From the NCBI GenBank assembly GCA_020354025.1, contig CP070638.1:186001-250000 (forward strand): a stretch of DNA of 64,000 bases. Reading direction: 5' to 3'. This document shows positions 44,295 through 53,782 of this stretch, piece by piece (the first letter of the stretch is position 1; every line of letters begins with the position of its first letter). This DNA is from Fidelibacterota bacterium (GTDB lineage: Bacteria > Fidelibacterota > Marinisomatia > SCGC-AAA003-L08 > TS1B11). The notes below the pieces were generated by a model. It saw only the letters and a program-made list of their open reading frames with translations. It had not been told where the DNA came from and searched no databases. Both the position numbers and the translations under genes were made by a program.

Positions 44295-45551
44295 TCACGT
44301 CTTCCGCTCCTTTTTCCGGGCGGCGGGAAAGAGGATGTTGTTCAGGATCAGCCGGTAGCCCGGTGAGTTGGGATGCAGGGCTAGATTGGTGGGGGGATCG
44401 CCGACGAAGTGCTGGTAGTCTTCTGGGTCGTGGCCTCCCAGGAAGGTGAACGTGCCCTTACCAAGGTTGCCGTGTATGTAGCGCACTTCCTCCGTGCCTT
44501 CCCGTTCCCCCAGAATCACCACGCTTTTCTTCAGGGTGCTGCGCCGGTAGTTGGTGGTTTGCCCCATGAAGCCCTTGATGACGCCTACGTGGTTCTGGGT
44601 GAGCATGGTCGGGACGGGATCGTACTTGGCGGCGAACTCGAAGAGGGTGAAGTAGTCAATCTCGGCTGAGCGGGTGAGCGGCTGGTGGCTGGGCGGTATA
44701 TCGATGCTGGAATATTCATAGATTATGGGATCGGTGTAGACCTGGTAGTTCTCAAACGCGATCCCGTTGGAAAAGTCCAGGCGGGCGCTGGCGTTGGGGT
44801 CCGGAGGTGTGCCATCGAAGGGGATGCCGGTGATATCCACGTCCCGGGCTGCTAGGGCTATGTCCCAGCTGTCAGTGGCCGAGCACATGGCAAACAGGAA
44901 TCCGCCCCGCACTACGTATTCCCTGATGGCCAGGGCCACCATTTTCTTCAGGGCCGGCACAGTGGAAAAGCCCAGCTGCTGGGCCAGGGCCTGGTACTCC
45001 TGCTCCTGCTGACGGTACCAGGGGGCATTGCGGTAGTTGTACCAGAATTTGCCATGCTGCCCGGTAAAGTCCTCGTGGTGCAGGTGCAGCCAGTCGTATT
45101 TCGCCAGCCCCCCCGACAGGACATCCTCATCATAGACCGTGGCGTATGGTACTTCGGCGTAGGTGAGGGCTAGGGTCACGGCATCGTCCCACGGCTGTTT
45201 GTTAGGCGGGGTGTAAACGGCGATACGGGGGGCCTTCTCCAATAGGACTACGTCCATGTTATTGTCTTCAAGGGTGGCATAGATCTGTCCCAGCCCGGAC
45301 GCGTCTACCGGCTCGGTGGTCACGCCGCGCACTTGGCACTCGAGCTGGATCTCTGGCACAGCATCCATTAGGAAGGAGCCACCGCGATAGTTGAGGAGCC
45401 ACTCAACGTTGACGTCCCGCTTCAGGGTCCAGAAGGTCACGCCATAAGCCTTGAGGTGATCCCGCTGTACCGCGTCCATCGGAATGAGTAGCTTCTGCGG
45501 CCAGAGGAGGCTGGCTGGCAGGATCAATAGCAGGATCACGGATCGGAGCAT
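44295..45551 (-). CDS. Exported protein of the kind annotated asparagine synthetase B
   Basis: The 418-residue protein has a signal peptide (LRSVILLLILPASLLWPQ). It then starts KLLIPMDAVQRDHLKAYG and contains RIAVYTPPNKQPWDDAVTLAL, YDWLHLHHEDFTG and RGGFLFAMCSATDSWD. The C-terminal GTFTFLGGHDPEDYQH looks like a GATase1-like fold. Relatives in Bacteroidota carry the name asparagine synthetase B, but no ATP-pyrophosphatase or N-terminal cysteine is seen, so that name is misleading. The ATG at 45590 is rejected in favour of 45551, where the signal begins. It is the last gene of the CDF-DUF4159-DUF4175-TPR operon. Function unknown. Confidence 0.7.
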   Translation of the reverse strand: MLRSVILLLILPASLLWPQKLLIPMDAVQRDHLKAYGVTFWTLKRDVNVEWLLNYRGGSFLMDAVPEIQLECQVRGVTTEPVDASGLGQIYATLEDNNMDVVLLEKAPRIAVYTPPNKQPWDDAVTLALTYAEVPYATVYDEDVLSGGLAKYDWLHLHHEDFTGQHGKFWYNYRNAPWYRQQEQEYQALAQQLGFSTVPALKKMVALAIREYVVRGGFLFAMCSATDSWDIALAARDVDITGIPFDGTPPDPNASARLDFSNGIAFENYQVYTDPIIYEYSSIDIPPSHQPLTRSAEIDYFTLFEFAAKYDPVPTMLTQNHVGVIKGFMGQTTNYRRSTLKKSVVILGEREGTEEVRYIHGNLGKGTFTFLGGHDPEDYQHFVGDPPTNLALHPNSPGYRLILNNILFPAARKKERKT

Positions 45552-45595
45552 GCTTTTAATTATTGGCTGTTGGTTGCGAGTTCCTGGCACTCTTT

Positions 45596-45647
45596 ATCCA
45601 GCATCCTATTCCCTGACAATCTCATGTCGAGCGTCCAGTGTTGAGCA
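45596..45647. repeat. Degenerate word repeat between TPR and AsnB-like genes
   Basis: Words of the type ATCCAGCATCC and GTCGAGCGTCCAGTGTTGAGCATC recur imperfectly. It is noncoding and similar in style to other intergenic repeats in the window. Confidence 0.4.
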
Positions 45648-47546
45648 TCATTCCGTCCCCGGATTAAGCTCCCGGTAGCGCAGACGCACGGCATCGCCGT
45701 AGATGCTCTGGGGATAAGTGTCCATGAAGGCAAGGTAGCGGGCGGAAGCCAGCTCTGGGTCCGTCAGCAGGTAGTCAGCCATCTCGGCGGCGAGCAGTCG
45801 CCCCAATTCGGAGAACTCCGTCTCTCCTGGGACGGCATGGCAAAGGTTCTCAGCCTTCACATAGTCACCCTGGAGCGCCTGAAGGTGGGCTAGCCGGTAT
45901 TGGAGAATGGGTGAAACGGGTGTGACCTCCGCTTCTAGGGCGGTGGTCAGCAGGGCGATTGCCTCGCTGCGTCGGTCCTGACGGAGCAGACGCTCACTCT
46001 GCACAAATGTTTGATACTGCTGCGGCCAATCCTGGAACCGGCGCACCAGGGTGGACAGCTCCATCAGGTCGTTGAAGTAGTGGTCGCCGGGACCCAGGGC
46101 GACCATCTGTCCCCCAATATAGGCCAGGAGAGAGTCCTGGTCCCCGGAGAGGAACAGCAGCTCTACGGCCTTGATCTCCACCAGGTTCAGTTGCTCCTTG
46201 GTTTTCAGCCAGGTAGCTGCCTGCCGACGTACCTGCTCCGCCGTTTTCAGATCCCCTTTGGCGGTCCAGACATCCACCAGGCGTAGAAAGGCCTCCGGGT
46301 GATACTGGCCTGCGGAGCGATTCGCCAGAATAGCCTGGAAGTCGTCTATGGCCCCATCGAAGTCATTGAGGATAAAGTACCTGATTTCCCCCAACCGCAG
46401 GCGTGCCCGTGGATTTCGCCAGGTGGCGATCAGCGAGTCATATAGCACTATCGCCTGCCGCAGTGGATCGAGCTGGGTCTCCGCCACCCGGATGTAGGGG
46501 AGAGCGAAAAGGCGGTTTCCCTGGCAGAAGCTGGAAAGGGGCAGGTTCACCTGGTGGACTTTGCTGCGTGCTTCGTAGATCCCTGCCAGTGACAGGATTG
46601 TCTGCTCATACAGGGCGACAGCCTCAGGATTGGCGAGCAGCCGCTCCAGAACCTGTTGTGCCAGGTCCCACTCCCTTTCAGCCATCAGTTCGCCGCCCAG
46701 GTCGAACCACTCCTTTGGTTGTGCGCCCAGCTGCGAATACAGCTCCAGCACCCGGTTGAAGTTCCGGTGTTTGAACTCCACACCGGCCAGGATGCGCAAG
46801 GCGGCTGGTGAGCCATGACGGGTGAGCTTGTCCCGCAGCATGGCGATCACCTCCGGCTCGATAGGAAACTGGAGGATCTGGTTAATCACGCTGCCGACAG
46901 CCTGGGGCTGGGTCGAAAGATACCGCAGGAGTTCCTCAGCGGCGAGATCGTAGCTCAGCCGGCTGGCATATAGGCGGCCCATTTCCAGCGCGAAAAATCC
47001 GGAATCGCTCTTCGCTGACCGTATGCGCTCCAATAGAGCTATCCCTTCATCGGTGAGGTTGTTGGTGAATAGATGATTGAGCACCAGCCGTTCCGTCATG
47101 CGGTTCCCGGGAAAGCGCTGAAGGACGCTCTCCCAGGTCTGTAATGCCAGGCTTTTCTGGCCCAGCGCCAGCTGGGCGTCCCCCCGCTCTACCAGGCTCT
47201 GGATATCAGCGGGGTACCGGAGCAGATGATTTTCAATAGCCTGGAGTAGCTCATCATAGCGGGCGGAATTCCGCAGCACGTATTTTAACCGCTGGTAGTA
47301 GCGCACGTTGTCCGGGAACTCCTCGACCAGGCGTACATAGATGGCAAGAGCCTGTTCCGTGCTGCCTGCCTTCTCCAGCTTCAGGGCTAGGTTAAACGAT
47401 TGCTCGGCTTCCTTGATAGCTCGCATGGACGGTGTCTGGCTGTTTATCACAGGTCCTTCATCTTCGCTCGGAACAAGCCTGGCGGAGACTGTACTGGCTG
47501 CTAGTAAAGCCAGCAATACGATATGAAATCGTGCTTTTCCGAGCAT
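45648..47546 (-). CDS. Exported TPR-repeat protein
   Basis: The 632-residue protein has a signal peptide (FHIVLLALLAASTVSA). The rest is helical with repeated TPR-type units (AEQSFNLALKLEKAGSTEQALAIYVRL, LRYPADIQSLVERGDAQLALGQ and others along the length). No catalytic domain is visible. TPR proteins of this kind are scaffolds in envelope complexes. It begins six bases after the DUF4175 stop codon, so the two are coupled. Confidence 0.8.
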   Translation of the reverse strand: MLGKARFHIVLLALLAASTVSARLVPSEDEGPVINSQTPSMRAIKEAEQSFNLALKLEKAGSTEQALAIYVRLVEEFPDNVRYYQRLKYVLRNSARYDELLQAIENHLLRYPADIQSLVERGDAQLALGQKSLALQTWESVLQRFPGNRMTERLVLNHLFTNNLTDEGIALLERIRSAKSDSGFFALEMGRLYASRLSYDLAAEELLRYLSTQPQAVGSVINQILQFPIEPEVIAMLRDKLTRHGSPAALRILAGVEFKHRNFNRVLELYSQLGAQPKEWFDLGGELMAEREWDLAQQVLERLLANPEAVALYEQTILSLAGIYEARSKVHQVNLPLSSFCQGNRLFALPYIRVAETQLDPLRQAIVLYDSLIATWRNPRARLRLGEIRYFILNDFDGAIDDFQAILANRSAGQYHPEAFLRLVDVWTAKGDLKTAEQVRRQAATWLKTKEQLNLVEIKAVELLFLSGDQDSLLAYIGGQMVALGPGDHYFNDLMELSTLVRRFQDWPQQYQTFVQSERLLRQDRRSEAIALLTTALEAEVTPVSPILQYRLAHLQALQGDYVKAENLCHAVPGETEFSELGRLLAAEMADYLLTDPELASARYLAFMDTYPQSIYGDAVRLRYRELNPGTE

Positions 47547-47552
47547 GGGACC

Positions 47553-50500
47553 TTAACGCTCTGGACTTGATCTGCCGGCCAGCTGCTGAAAGTAGCTCTG
47601 GATGATTACCTGGTAGCCCTGGGAATAGCCGGCGCGCAGAGCTTTTTCCATGGCCTGCATGATGAGGTCCTCCCGTTCGCCTAGGTGGGTGGGCAGGCCG
47701 GAGGGGCCGGTATAGGTGAGGATTTGGGTTGGGGCTTCCCCCCTGCGCTCTTCCTTGAAGTCCTGAACTGTGAGTGACTTCTGGCTGTCCAGTAGGCGCG
47801 TTATTATCTTCTGTTGTCGTTCCAATGTCTGGCGCGTGACCCGGCGCCGCTGGAAATCTTGGATCACATCCTCCATATCTTGGAGAGCCTCGCCGAGCCC
47901 CCTCTGCTTGCCGCCGCTCTGGGAGGGAAAATCTTCCAGAATCTGCTCCAGGACCTGGGCCAGCTGCCGCTGCCGGGCTTGCAGCCGGCGCATGAGCTCA
48001 ATCTGCGACATTCCTGACATCTGCCCTAGCTGCATACTCAAAACCTGCTCGTTCAGGCCCTGTTGCCCTTGGGTTAGGTTCTGCATCCGCTGAAGGAATT
48101 GCTCATACCCGGAAGCGGAGCCGCTCTGCTGCATCACGGCCATAGCGTTGCTTAGAGCCACCGCCGTCTCGTTAAGGCCTGTCATGCTCTCCCGCTGTGA
48201 CCGCGACGCTCCCTGGGGATCATTGGCTTCCAGGCTCTCGACGGCTTTATTCATGGCTGCGTTGGCTCGACCCACCTTGCGCCCTACTTCTGGCGTGATA
48301 TGGAACGATTGGCTGCTTAGCGCGATCAGCTGCCCAATAAGTCGGGACATACCCTTGAGCAGCTGGTGTTGGACCTCAGCCGCCTCCCTGACTCTGGGCG
48401 AATTATGACGGAGCTTCTCGGTCTCAAGGAGCAGCTGCTCCTGCTGCTTGGACGTGGTCAATACGCCGCTCATCACCCGCTGGAACTGTGTCAGCATCTC
48501 GTTGACTGTTGCCCGCTGGAACTGTTCCTGGATGGCTACCGCTTCATCCTGAAGAATGCGTAGCATTTCTTCACTATGTTGCAGCTGGGACTGACTGGCG
48601 TCTAGCTGCTGGCTTTGTAGAGACCGGGTTCCTTCTTGGAGGCCTTCCTCCGTCTCTTTGGTTAGGTCGGAATTACGGAGATCGCTGAGCTGCCTGGCCG
48701 ACTCAGGGCTATAGGGTACAATAGATTCGGCTGCCCCGCTCATGGTTTCCCGGACTGCGTTCAAGGCTCTCTCCTGTGCCTCGTGACGGGCAGCCAGATC
48801 TCGCAGACTATGGGAAGAGTCGATCTTGTCCCCTGGCTGAGATCGATCATCATCGGCAAGCTCCTCCTCTTGCTCTTCTGCAGCGTGCTCAAGCTGTTGT
48901 AACAGCTGCTCTTCGGTAGCCACCATCTGTTCCAATCGCTTTACCACCTCGTCAAGCTTCATCTCTGCCAGCGCCCGGCGGAAAATGTCCAGAAAGCGGT
49001 CCAGCTGGGCCTCAAACTCGCTGGCCTGAAATTGCATATTCTGCAGGGCGTTCTTGAGCTGATCGGGATCCATTTTCTCCAAAGCATCCCGGAGTCGGGT
49101 CATCGCTTCTTCCAACTCCGGGGTCATAATCTCCTCAAGCAGGTTCTGTATCTCATCGTACTTCTTGAGGATTTCATCACTGAAAAGGCTGTTCCCCTCG
49201 GCTTTGGATCCCAGCTCTGCGATCTGGTTCTGGACCGACTCCATGGCTGCGATGATTTCCTCCAGGGTTGCCAGGACTTCCTTGCCCTTCTGCTGCTGCT
49301 CCCAGGAGACTTGCTCCTCCCCCCGGAAAGCCAGTTCCATTTCCTCCAGCAGAGCTTTCACCTCCTCCAGATCATCCAGCGTGCCTTCAGTTATGGCCGC
49401 GGCTTCGTCGGAGCGTTCAGCTGCTCGGGTGAACAGGTCGGTCAGGGTGGGAAGTCGCGCAACCAGTGTGCCGGAAACGGCTTTGCCCGGGCCGGAAATA
49501 ATGTTGTTGTCATATACTTCTATATGAAAATGGACTTCATCCCCCGGGACTAGGTTTAGCGGGATTAGCTCCCATCCGTGTGTCACCCGTTGGCTCCGTC
49601 TGGTGGGCAGCAGCTCAGGAATGCCGTGGGTGTAGGTCCGGTCATCCTGGGTTAGGTATTCTGGGTGATGGAGTTCGAAAGCAACCTGCGCCCGACTGAA
49701 ACCGAAATCATCGGATACATCAAAGTGGATAGGCACTATCATGGATTCGTCCAGATCGACTGTCACCTTCGGTTGTATCATCGAAAGAATGGGCGCGTAA
49801 TCTGGAAGGGCAGTGAAGGTATAATTGATGGGATTGGCGTTAATCACGCCCCGTGTGTCAACCACCGAAATGATCATACCAGTAGTATGTTCAAGGGTAA
49901 AGCTGCCCGTAATTGAATTTCCTTCGACGGGGATAGGTATCTCTTCCCCGTCTAGATTCAGGGATGCTGATCTGAGGCGTAAGTTGGTCCTTCCCCTAAG
50001 GTTTACCTGGCTGCCGCCGAGGGCGGTTATGTCGGCCACATTTCCCCCCACCTCCTCGAGCGGTTCGCCGGTATATTCTGGTGGAATGATAGTGAAACTC
50101 AGCTCCTCAATGACAGGACGGTCGATGAGGGTGATGGTGTGCGTTAGCGAGGCAATTTCATCCCAGGGGGAGAACCAGGCCGGATTGATAAACCGGACGT
50201 AATATCGGAGGTCGTCGTGGATATCCTCAAACTGGTAGGTGTACCGGTCACCCTCAAGCGGCAGGTTGGCGGTGTAGGCCCGGCCCCGTTGGTCCTCCCA
50301 GACCAGTTCAACAGCCGGAGGTATCGCACCAATAGCTGTGAAGAACACCTTGGTGGTGTCACCCCCAAGGACACGCGTATCACCTGTTAGGGAAAGGAGA
50401 ATGAATGGTGTCGGGACCGAGTACTCCCGGTCGGGATGGAGCATGCGTCCCGCGGCCTGCGACATGGCACCGGGAGCGATAGCCCACGCTAGGACCATCA

Positions 50501-50999
50501 GCCCGAGCATGACCACTGTTAGGCGTAAGGGTAGCCGGTAACGATGGGGGGTTAATTCTTGGATTTTCAGTTCTTTAAGACGTCGAGTCATTACCCCTAC
50601 TGACCGATCAAGGAGGTCGGCGTTGGCTGGAGCTTCCGGGGCAGCCAGGCGGCGCTCTAGCTGCAAGGCGTTCAGGAGCCGGTCGGCTGCTGTGCCTAGT
50701 CGGGCACCAACCCGGTCGGCAATGGCCTCGATCTGTGCCCAAGGCCACCAGCCACGCCAGGTACCCAACCACCGCAGGATAATTATCAGGACCAGAAGCA
50801 GTATCAGGTCCATCAGACTCCACATGATCACATTCCGTACTGTAGTGGATAGGTAAAGATGGCGCTCATACCATACACATGTTGTAGCGATGGCACTCAG
50901 CAGTATGGCGGACAAGAGCAGATCGTATCCCAGGGTGAGGCGCGCCATCCGGCTCCGAACCCGTCGCAGAATCTGCTGTATTGACTGACTGCCTGTCAT
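47553..50999 (-). CDS. DUF4175 family membrane protein
   Basis: The 1148-residue protein has two N-terminal membrane helices (about residues 25-45 and 55-75) and a third near residue 165. A beta-rich extracytoplasmic region follows to about residue 540, then a very long Glu/Gln-rich coiled-coil region with many LEEM/QLEH repeats. This is the DUF4175 architecture, commonly beside DUF4159, vWA and MoxR genes, with no known activity. ATG 50999 overlaps the DUF4159 stop (ATGA) and is preferred over the ATG six bases upstream. It probably spans the inner membrane and reaches into the periplasm. Confidence 0.85.
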   Translation of the reverse strand: MTGSQSIQQILRRVRSRMARLTLGYDLLLSAILLSAIATTCVWYERHLYLSTTVRNVIMWSLMDLILLLVLIIILRWLGTWRGWWPWAQIEAIADRVGARLGTAADRLLNALQLERRLAAPEAPANADLLDRSVGVMTRRLKELKIQELTPHRYRLPLRLTVVMLGLMVLAWAIAPGAMSQAAGRMLHPDREYSVPTPFILLSLTGDTRVLGGDTTKVFFTAIGAIPPAVELVWEDQRGRAYTANLPLEGDRYTYQFEDIHDDLRYYVRFINPAWFSPWDEIASLTHTITLIDRPVIEELSFTIIPPEYTGEPLEEVGGNVADITALGGSQVNLRGRTNLRLRSASLNLDGEEIPIPVEGNSITGSFTLEHTTGMIISVVDTRGVINANPINYTFTALPDYAPILSMIQPKVTVDLDESMIVPIHFDVSDDFGFSRAQVAFELHHPEYLTQDDRTYTHGIPELLPTRRSQRVTHGWELIPLNLVPGDEVHFHIEVYDNNIISGPGKAVSGTLVARLPTLTDLFTRAAERSDEAAAITEGTLDDLEEVKALLEEMELAFRGEEQVSWEQQQKGKEVLATLEEIIAAMESVQNQIAELGSKAEGNSLFSDEILKKYDEIQNLLEEIMTPELEEAMTRLRDALEKMDPDQLKNALQNMQFQASEFEAQLDRFLDIFRRALAEMKLDEVVKRLEQMVATEEQLLQQLEHAAEEQEEELADDDRSQPGDKIDSSHSLRDLAARHEAQERALNAVRETMSGAAESIVPYSPESARQLSDLRNSDLTKETEEGLQEGTRSLQSQQLDASQSQLQHSEEMLRILQDEAVAIQEQFQRATVNEMLTQFQRVMSGVLTTSKQQEQLLLETEKLRHNSPRVREAAEVQHQLLKGMSRLIGQLIALSSQSFHITPEVGRKVGRANAAMNKAVESLEANDPQGASRSQRESMTGLNETAVALSNAMAVMQQSGSASGYEQFLQRMQNLTQGQQGLNEQVLSMQLGQMSGMSQIELMRRLQARQRQLAQVLEQILEDFPSQSGGKQRGLGEALQDMEDVIQDFQRRRVTRQTLERQQKIITRLLDSQKSLTVQDFKEERRGEAPTQILTYTGPSGLPTHLGEREDLIMQAMEKALRAGYSQGYQVIIQSYFQQLAGRSSPER

Positions 51000-51706
51000 C
51001 GGCATAAGGCATAGGTGATGATGTTGGCCCCCATCTTCAATGCCGCCTCTCGTAGCTGGGGGACGACGTCGTGTACCTGCGGATCCTCCCAGCCGTCACC
51101 CAGGTCGCACTCGTAGGTGTAGAAGACAATGAGGCGGCCTTCCTGGAACAGTCCTAGACCTTGGGGCCGTTTGCCGTCGTGTTCGTGGATTTTGGGTAGG
51201 CCTTCCGGAAAGGGGAAGACAATGTTGAAGATGGGATGGTCGGGGGGCAGCTCCACCCAGTCTTTATCGGGGAATACTTTTTTCATCTCCCTCTTGAAGG
51301 CGTGATCTATACCATAGTTATCATCTGCGTGGAGAAACGCCCCCGCTATGAGGTGGGACCGTAGCAAAACTGCCTCTTCGTCGGTGAAATGGATATTGCC
51401 GTGTCCTGTGATGTAAAGATATGTACTCCCCCAGAAAGTGTCATCGCCGATTGCAGCCCGAGCCTCTTCAGGGGCTATGCGGATACCGGTCTGTTTCCGC
51501 GTATAAGCGATCAGATTGGACAGGGAACTGGGATCGGCATACCAGTCACCGCCACCTCCGTAATGAAGTCTGGTTATGGTCAATGCGCCCGGCCCTGTCT
51601 GGCCTAGGCCTGGGGCTGGTATAAGTGTAATGATCAGGCATGCTGCCAGGCCTGAATAAATAAGCCCTGAATATTGACCATTGCGGGACTCCGGTCTGCT
51701 AGTCAT
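50996..51706 (-). CDS. DUF4159 domain protein
   Basis: The 236-residue protein has a hydrophobic N-terminus (ACLIITLIPAPGLGQ), then the DUF4159 pattern RLHYGGGGDWYADPSSLSNL, YITGHGNIHFTDEE, GAFLHADDNYGID and a C-terminal FYTYECDLGDGWEDP. The fold is GATase1-like but lacks a catalytic Cys-His pair that I can identify. It overlaps the CDF gene by 8 bases and the DUF4175 gene by 4, so translation is coupled on both sides. Probably a periplasmic partner of the DUF4175 and vWA proteins. Confidence 0.85.
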   Translation of the reverse strand: MTSRPESRNGQYSGLIYSGLAACLIITLIPAPGLGQTGPGALTITRLHYGGGGDWYADPSSLSNLIAYTRKQTGIRIAPEEARAAIGDDTFWGSTYLYITGHGNIHFTDEEAVLLRSHLIAGAFLHADDNYGIDHAFKREMKKVFPDKDWVELPPDHPIFNIVFPFPEGLPKIHEHDGKRPQGLGLFQEGRLIVFYTYECDLGDGWEDPQVHDVVPQLREAALKMGANIITYALCR

Positions 51707-52607
51707 AAGGTTCCTTGAAAAAGAGTGGCTCAGTCTGTAAGGTAGTATGTTCGATCCCCCATTGCTCCCTTAGAAAATCCTGGGTTTCACGTAAGCACCG
51801 GGGCCAGTGTCCTGTCTTGACACATTCGTCACTGAGCTGGATATGGGCACTCAGCGCTAGCACTCCCGACGATATAGACCAGATATGTAAATCATGCAGA
51901 TCGACAATATGTTCCCTGGATTTGAGTGCTTCCAGGACTTGGTGATAATCGATTTCAGGAGGTGTACTTTCCATGAGAATATCGATGGCCTTCATGAGTA
52001 GGCGCCACCCACCCCGGAGAATGAGGACGGCGATAAGCACACTGACTATCGTATCCACTGGTGTCCAACCGGTAATAAGGATTACCCCGCCAGCTACCAT
52101 AGCGCCGATGGAGCCCAGGGCGTCGGATAGCATGTGCAGGTAGGCTCCCTCCATATTCAGATTTACGCGATGTCCCCGGCCGATAATCAGGGCACTGCCC
52201 AGGTTGACCGCCAGTCCTGCCGTTGCTATAGCCAGTACTGGTCCCCCGGGGATTGGGTGGGGATGCCCGGTGCGGCGGATAGCTTCGATCAGGATGTAAC
52301 CGCACAGCAGGATGAGGGCTGTGGCGTTAGCCAGGCCGCCGAGGATCTCGGCCCGGAGATGGCCGTATGTGCGGCGGGGATCCTTGGGTCGTATGGCCAG
52401 CCAACTGGCAAAGAGAGCCAGGCCGATTGCACCCACGTCGGTGAGCATATGCCCGGCGTCTGATAACAGGGCCATCGAGCCGGTGATCAGTCCACCAAAA
52501 AGCTCCACCAGCATGAACGCGAAGTTCAATCCCAGAGCCCACCATAGTGAACGATGATATTTTTGCCTGTCGAAGGTGGGCTGCGGTTGATGCGGTTGGA
52601 TCCTCAT
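51699..52607 (-). CDS. Cation diffusion facilitator (zinc-type) exporter
   Basis: The 302-residue protein has six membrane helices and a cytoplasmic C-terminal domain. The metal site in helix 2 is SDAGHMLTD and the matching one in helix 5 is MLSDALGS. The C-terminal HDLHIWSISSG is typical of the ZnT-like CzcD group. It exports zinc or a similar metal from the cytoplasm. It is the first gene of the operon and overlaps the DUF4159 gene by 8 bases; a functional link to that gene is not obvious. Confidence 0.9.
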   Translation of the reverse strand: MRIQPHQPQPTFDRQKYHRSLWWALGLNFAFMLVELFGGLITGSMALLSDAGHMLTDVGAIGLALFASWLAIRPKDPRRTYGHLRAEILGGLANATALILLCGYILIEAIRRTGHPHPIPGGPVLAIATAGLAVNLGSALIIGRGHRVNLNMEGAYLHMLSDALGSIGAMVAGGVILITGWTPVDTIVSVLIAVLILRGGWRLLMKAIDILMESTPPEIDYHQVLEALKSREHIVDLHDLHIWSISSGVLALSAHIQLSDECVKTGHWPRCLRETQDFLREQWGIEHTTLQTEPLFFKEPYD

Positions 52608-52679
52608 GGAACCCGGAATCTACGACTTTAGCCTGGGATTGGTTAGGATTTTCGCAGCAGACGGTACTTGCAGGAGCGG

Positions 52680-53651
52680 TCAGTGGTCATTCTTGCCGGA
52701 TTGAGGCTGAACCTGGTTGCGACCGTTTTCCTTGGCTGCATAGAGCCATTTGTCGCTACGGTTGATGAATTCGTCAATGTTGGAATCGTCTTTGTACTCA
52801 GCAACGCCGATGCTGACAGTAGTGTCTTTCAGAACTTTCCCATCAATGGGAATGGCCAGTTCGGATACCCGCCTGCGGAGCTTCTCGGCCAGAACCAAAG
52901 CCTTTCCAATGCTGGTCTCTGGCAGGATGATCAGGAACTCTTCACCACCGTAACGGCCTACAAAATCACTGCGGCGCGTCTGCTTCTTCAGGTTCTGAGC
53001 CACCTCCTTCAGGACAAGGTCTCCGGTGATGTGGCCGTAGGTATCGTTGACCTTTTTAAAGTGATCAATGTCGATCATCAGAAGAGATAGATCCCTCTTA
53101 TACCGCTTGGTGCGCTGTCTTTCTACCTCAGCCTGCTCAAGGAGGGCGTGCCGGGACAGGATATCCGTAAGCCCATCGTACATCGCCATGTGGGTCAGCT
53201 CTTTCTGCAACCGCTCCCTCTCCCTCAGTAGTTCCCACTTCTCCCGGACGTTAAGAAGAGATTTAAATATCAGGTCATATGTCAGGTATGCCTTGGGAAT
53301 GTAGTCATAAGCGCCGCTCTTCATCGCCTCAACCGCCGTTTGCTCATTACCGGATCCGGTGACGATCACTACCGGTGCGATGTCCTTCTCTGTTATTTCC
53401 CGCAGCCAATCCATTCCGGATTTTCCCTTGAGCTCCAGGTCGAGGATATAAACATCCGGGATATGACGCTTCAATGCCGTCCCCATCTGCCGGGAATTCC
53501 TGACCTCTAATATGTTAAACTCTACCTTGCGTGATTGGCCCAATATACTACGGATAAGCTTGCGATAAGCTTCATCATCATCATACACCAGTACGGTCAG
53601 CCTCTCCCTATTGCTGGTCTGTCTTCTACTCTGAGTTCCAGATTTTGACAT
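52680..53651 (-). CDS. Response regulator with GGDEF diguanylate cyclase domain
   Basis: The 323-residue protein has an N-terminal receiver domain (TVLVYDDDEAY, phosphoacceptor in DVYILDLELKG, VTGSGNEQTAVEAM, YDYIPKAYL). The GGDEF domain has an active-site GGEEF in YGGEEFLIILPET and the substrate-binding DHFKKVND. The RxxD inhibitory site is not evident. It should make c-di-GMP when phosphorylated. No histidine kinase is adjacent. It is divergent from the TPR protein gene at 53783. Confidence 0.92.
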   Translation of the reverse strand: MSKSGTQSRRQTSNRERLTVLVYDDDEAYRKLIRSILGQSRKVEFNILEVRNSRQMGTALKRHIPDVYILDLELKGKSGMDWLREITEKDIAPVVIVTGSGNEQTAVEAMKSGAYDYIPKAYLTYDLIFKSLLNVREKWELLRERERLQKELTHMAMYDGLTDILSRHALLEQAEVERQRTKRYKRDLSLLMIDIDHFKKVNDTYGHITGDLVLKEVAQNLKKQTRRSDFVGRYGGEEFLIILPETSIGKALVLAEKLRRRVSELAIPIDGKVLKDTTVSIGVAEYKDDSNIDEFINRSDKWLYAAKENGRNQVQPQSGKNDH

Positions 53652-53712
53652 AAACTTAAATAAACCCCACCCTTAGCTTAAGAATTATGACAAAGTCTCT
53701 ATACAAGCCGAG

Positions 53713-53742
53713 TTGAATGGTGATATTATAATAAACTATACA
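53713..53742 (+). promoter_or_regulatory. Candidate promoter for the TPR protein gene
   Basis: -35 TTGAAT (53713-53718), an 18-base spacer and -10 TATACA (53737-53742), giving a start near 53749 and a leader of about 34 bases. A -10-like TATAAT on the other strand overlaps the spacer and could serve the divergent GGDEF gene. Confidence 0.4.
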
Positions 53743-53782
53743 TCCATTGGAAACATCATTTTTTTGCCGTTAAGTTAAAGTT

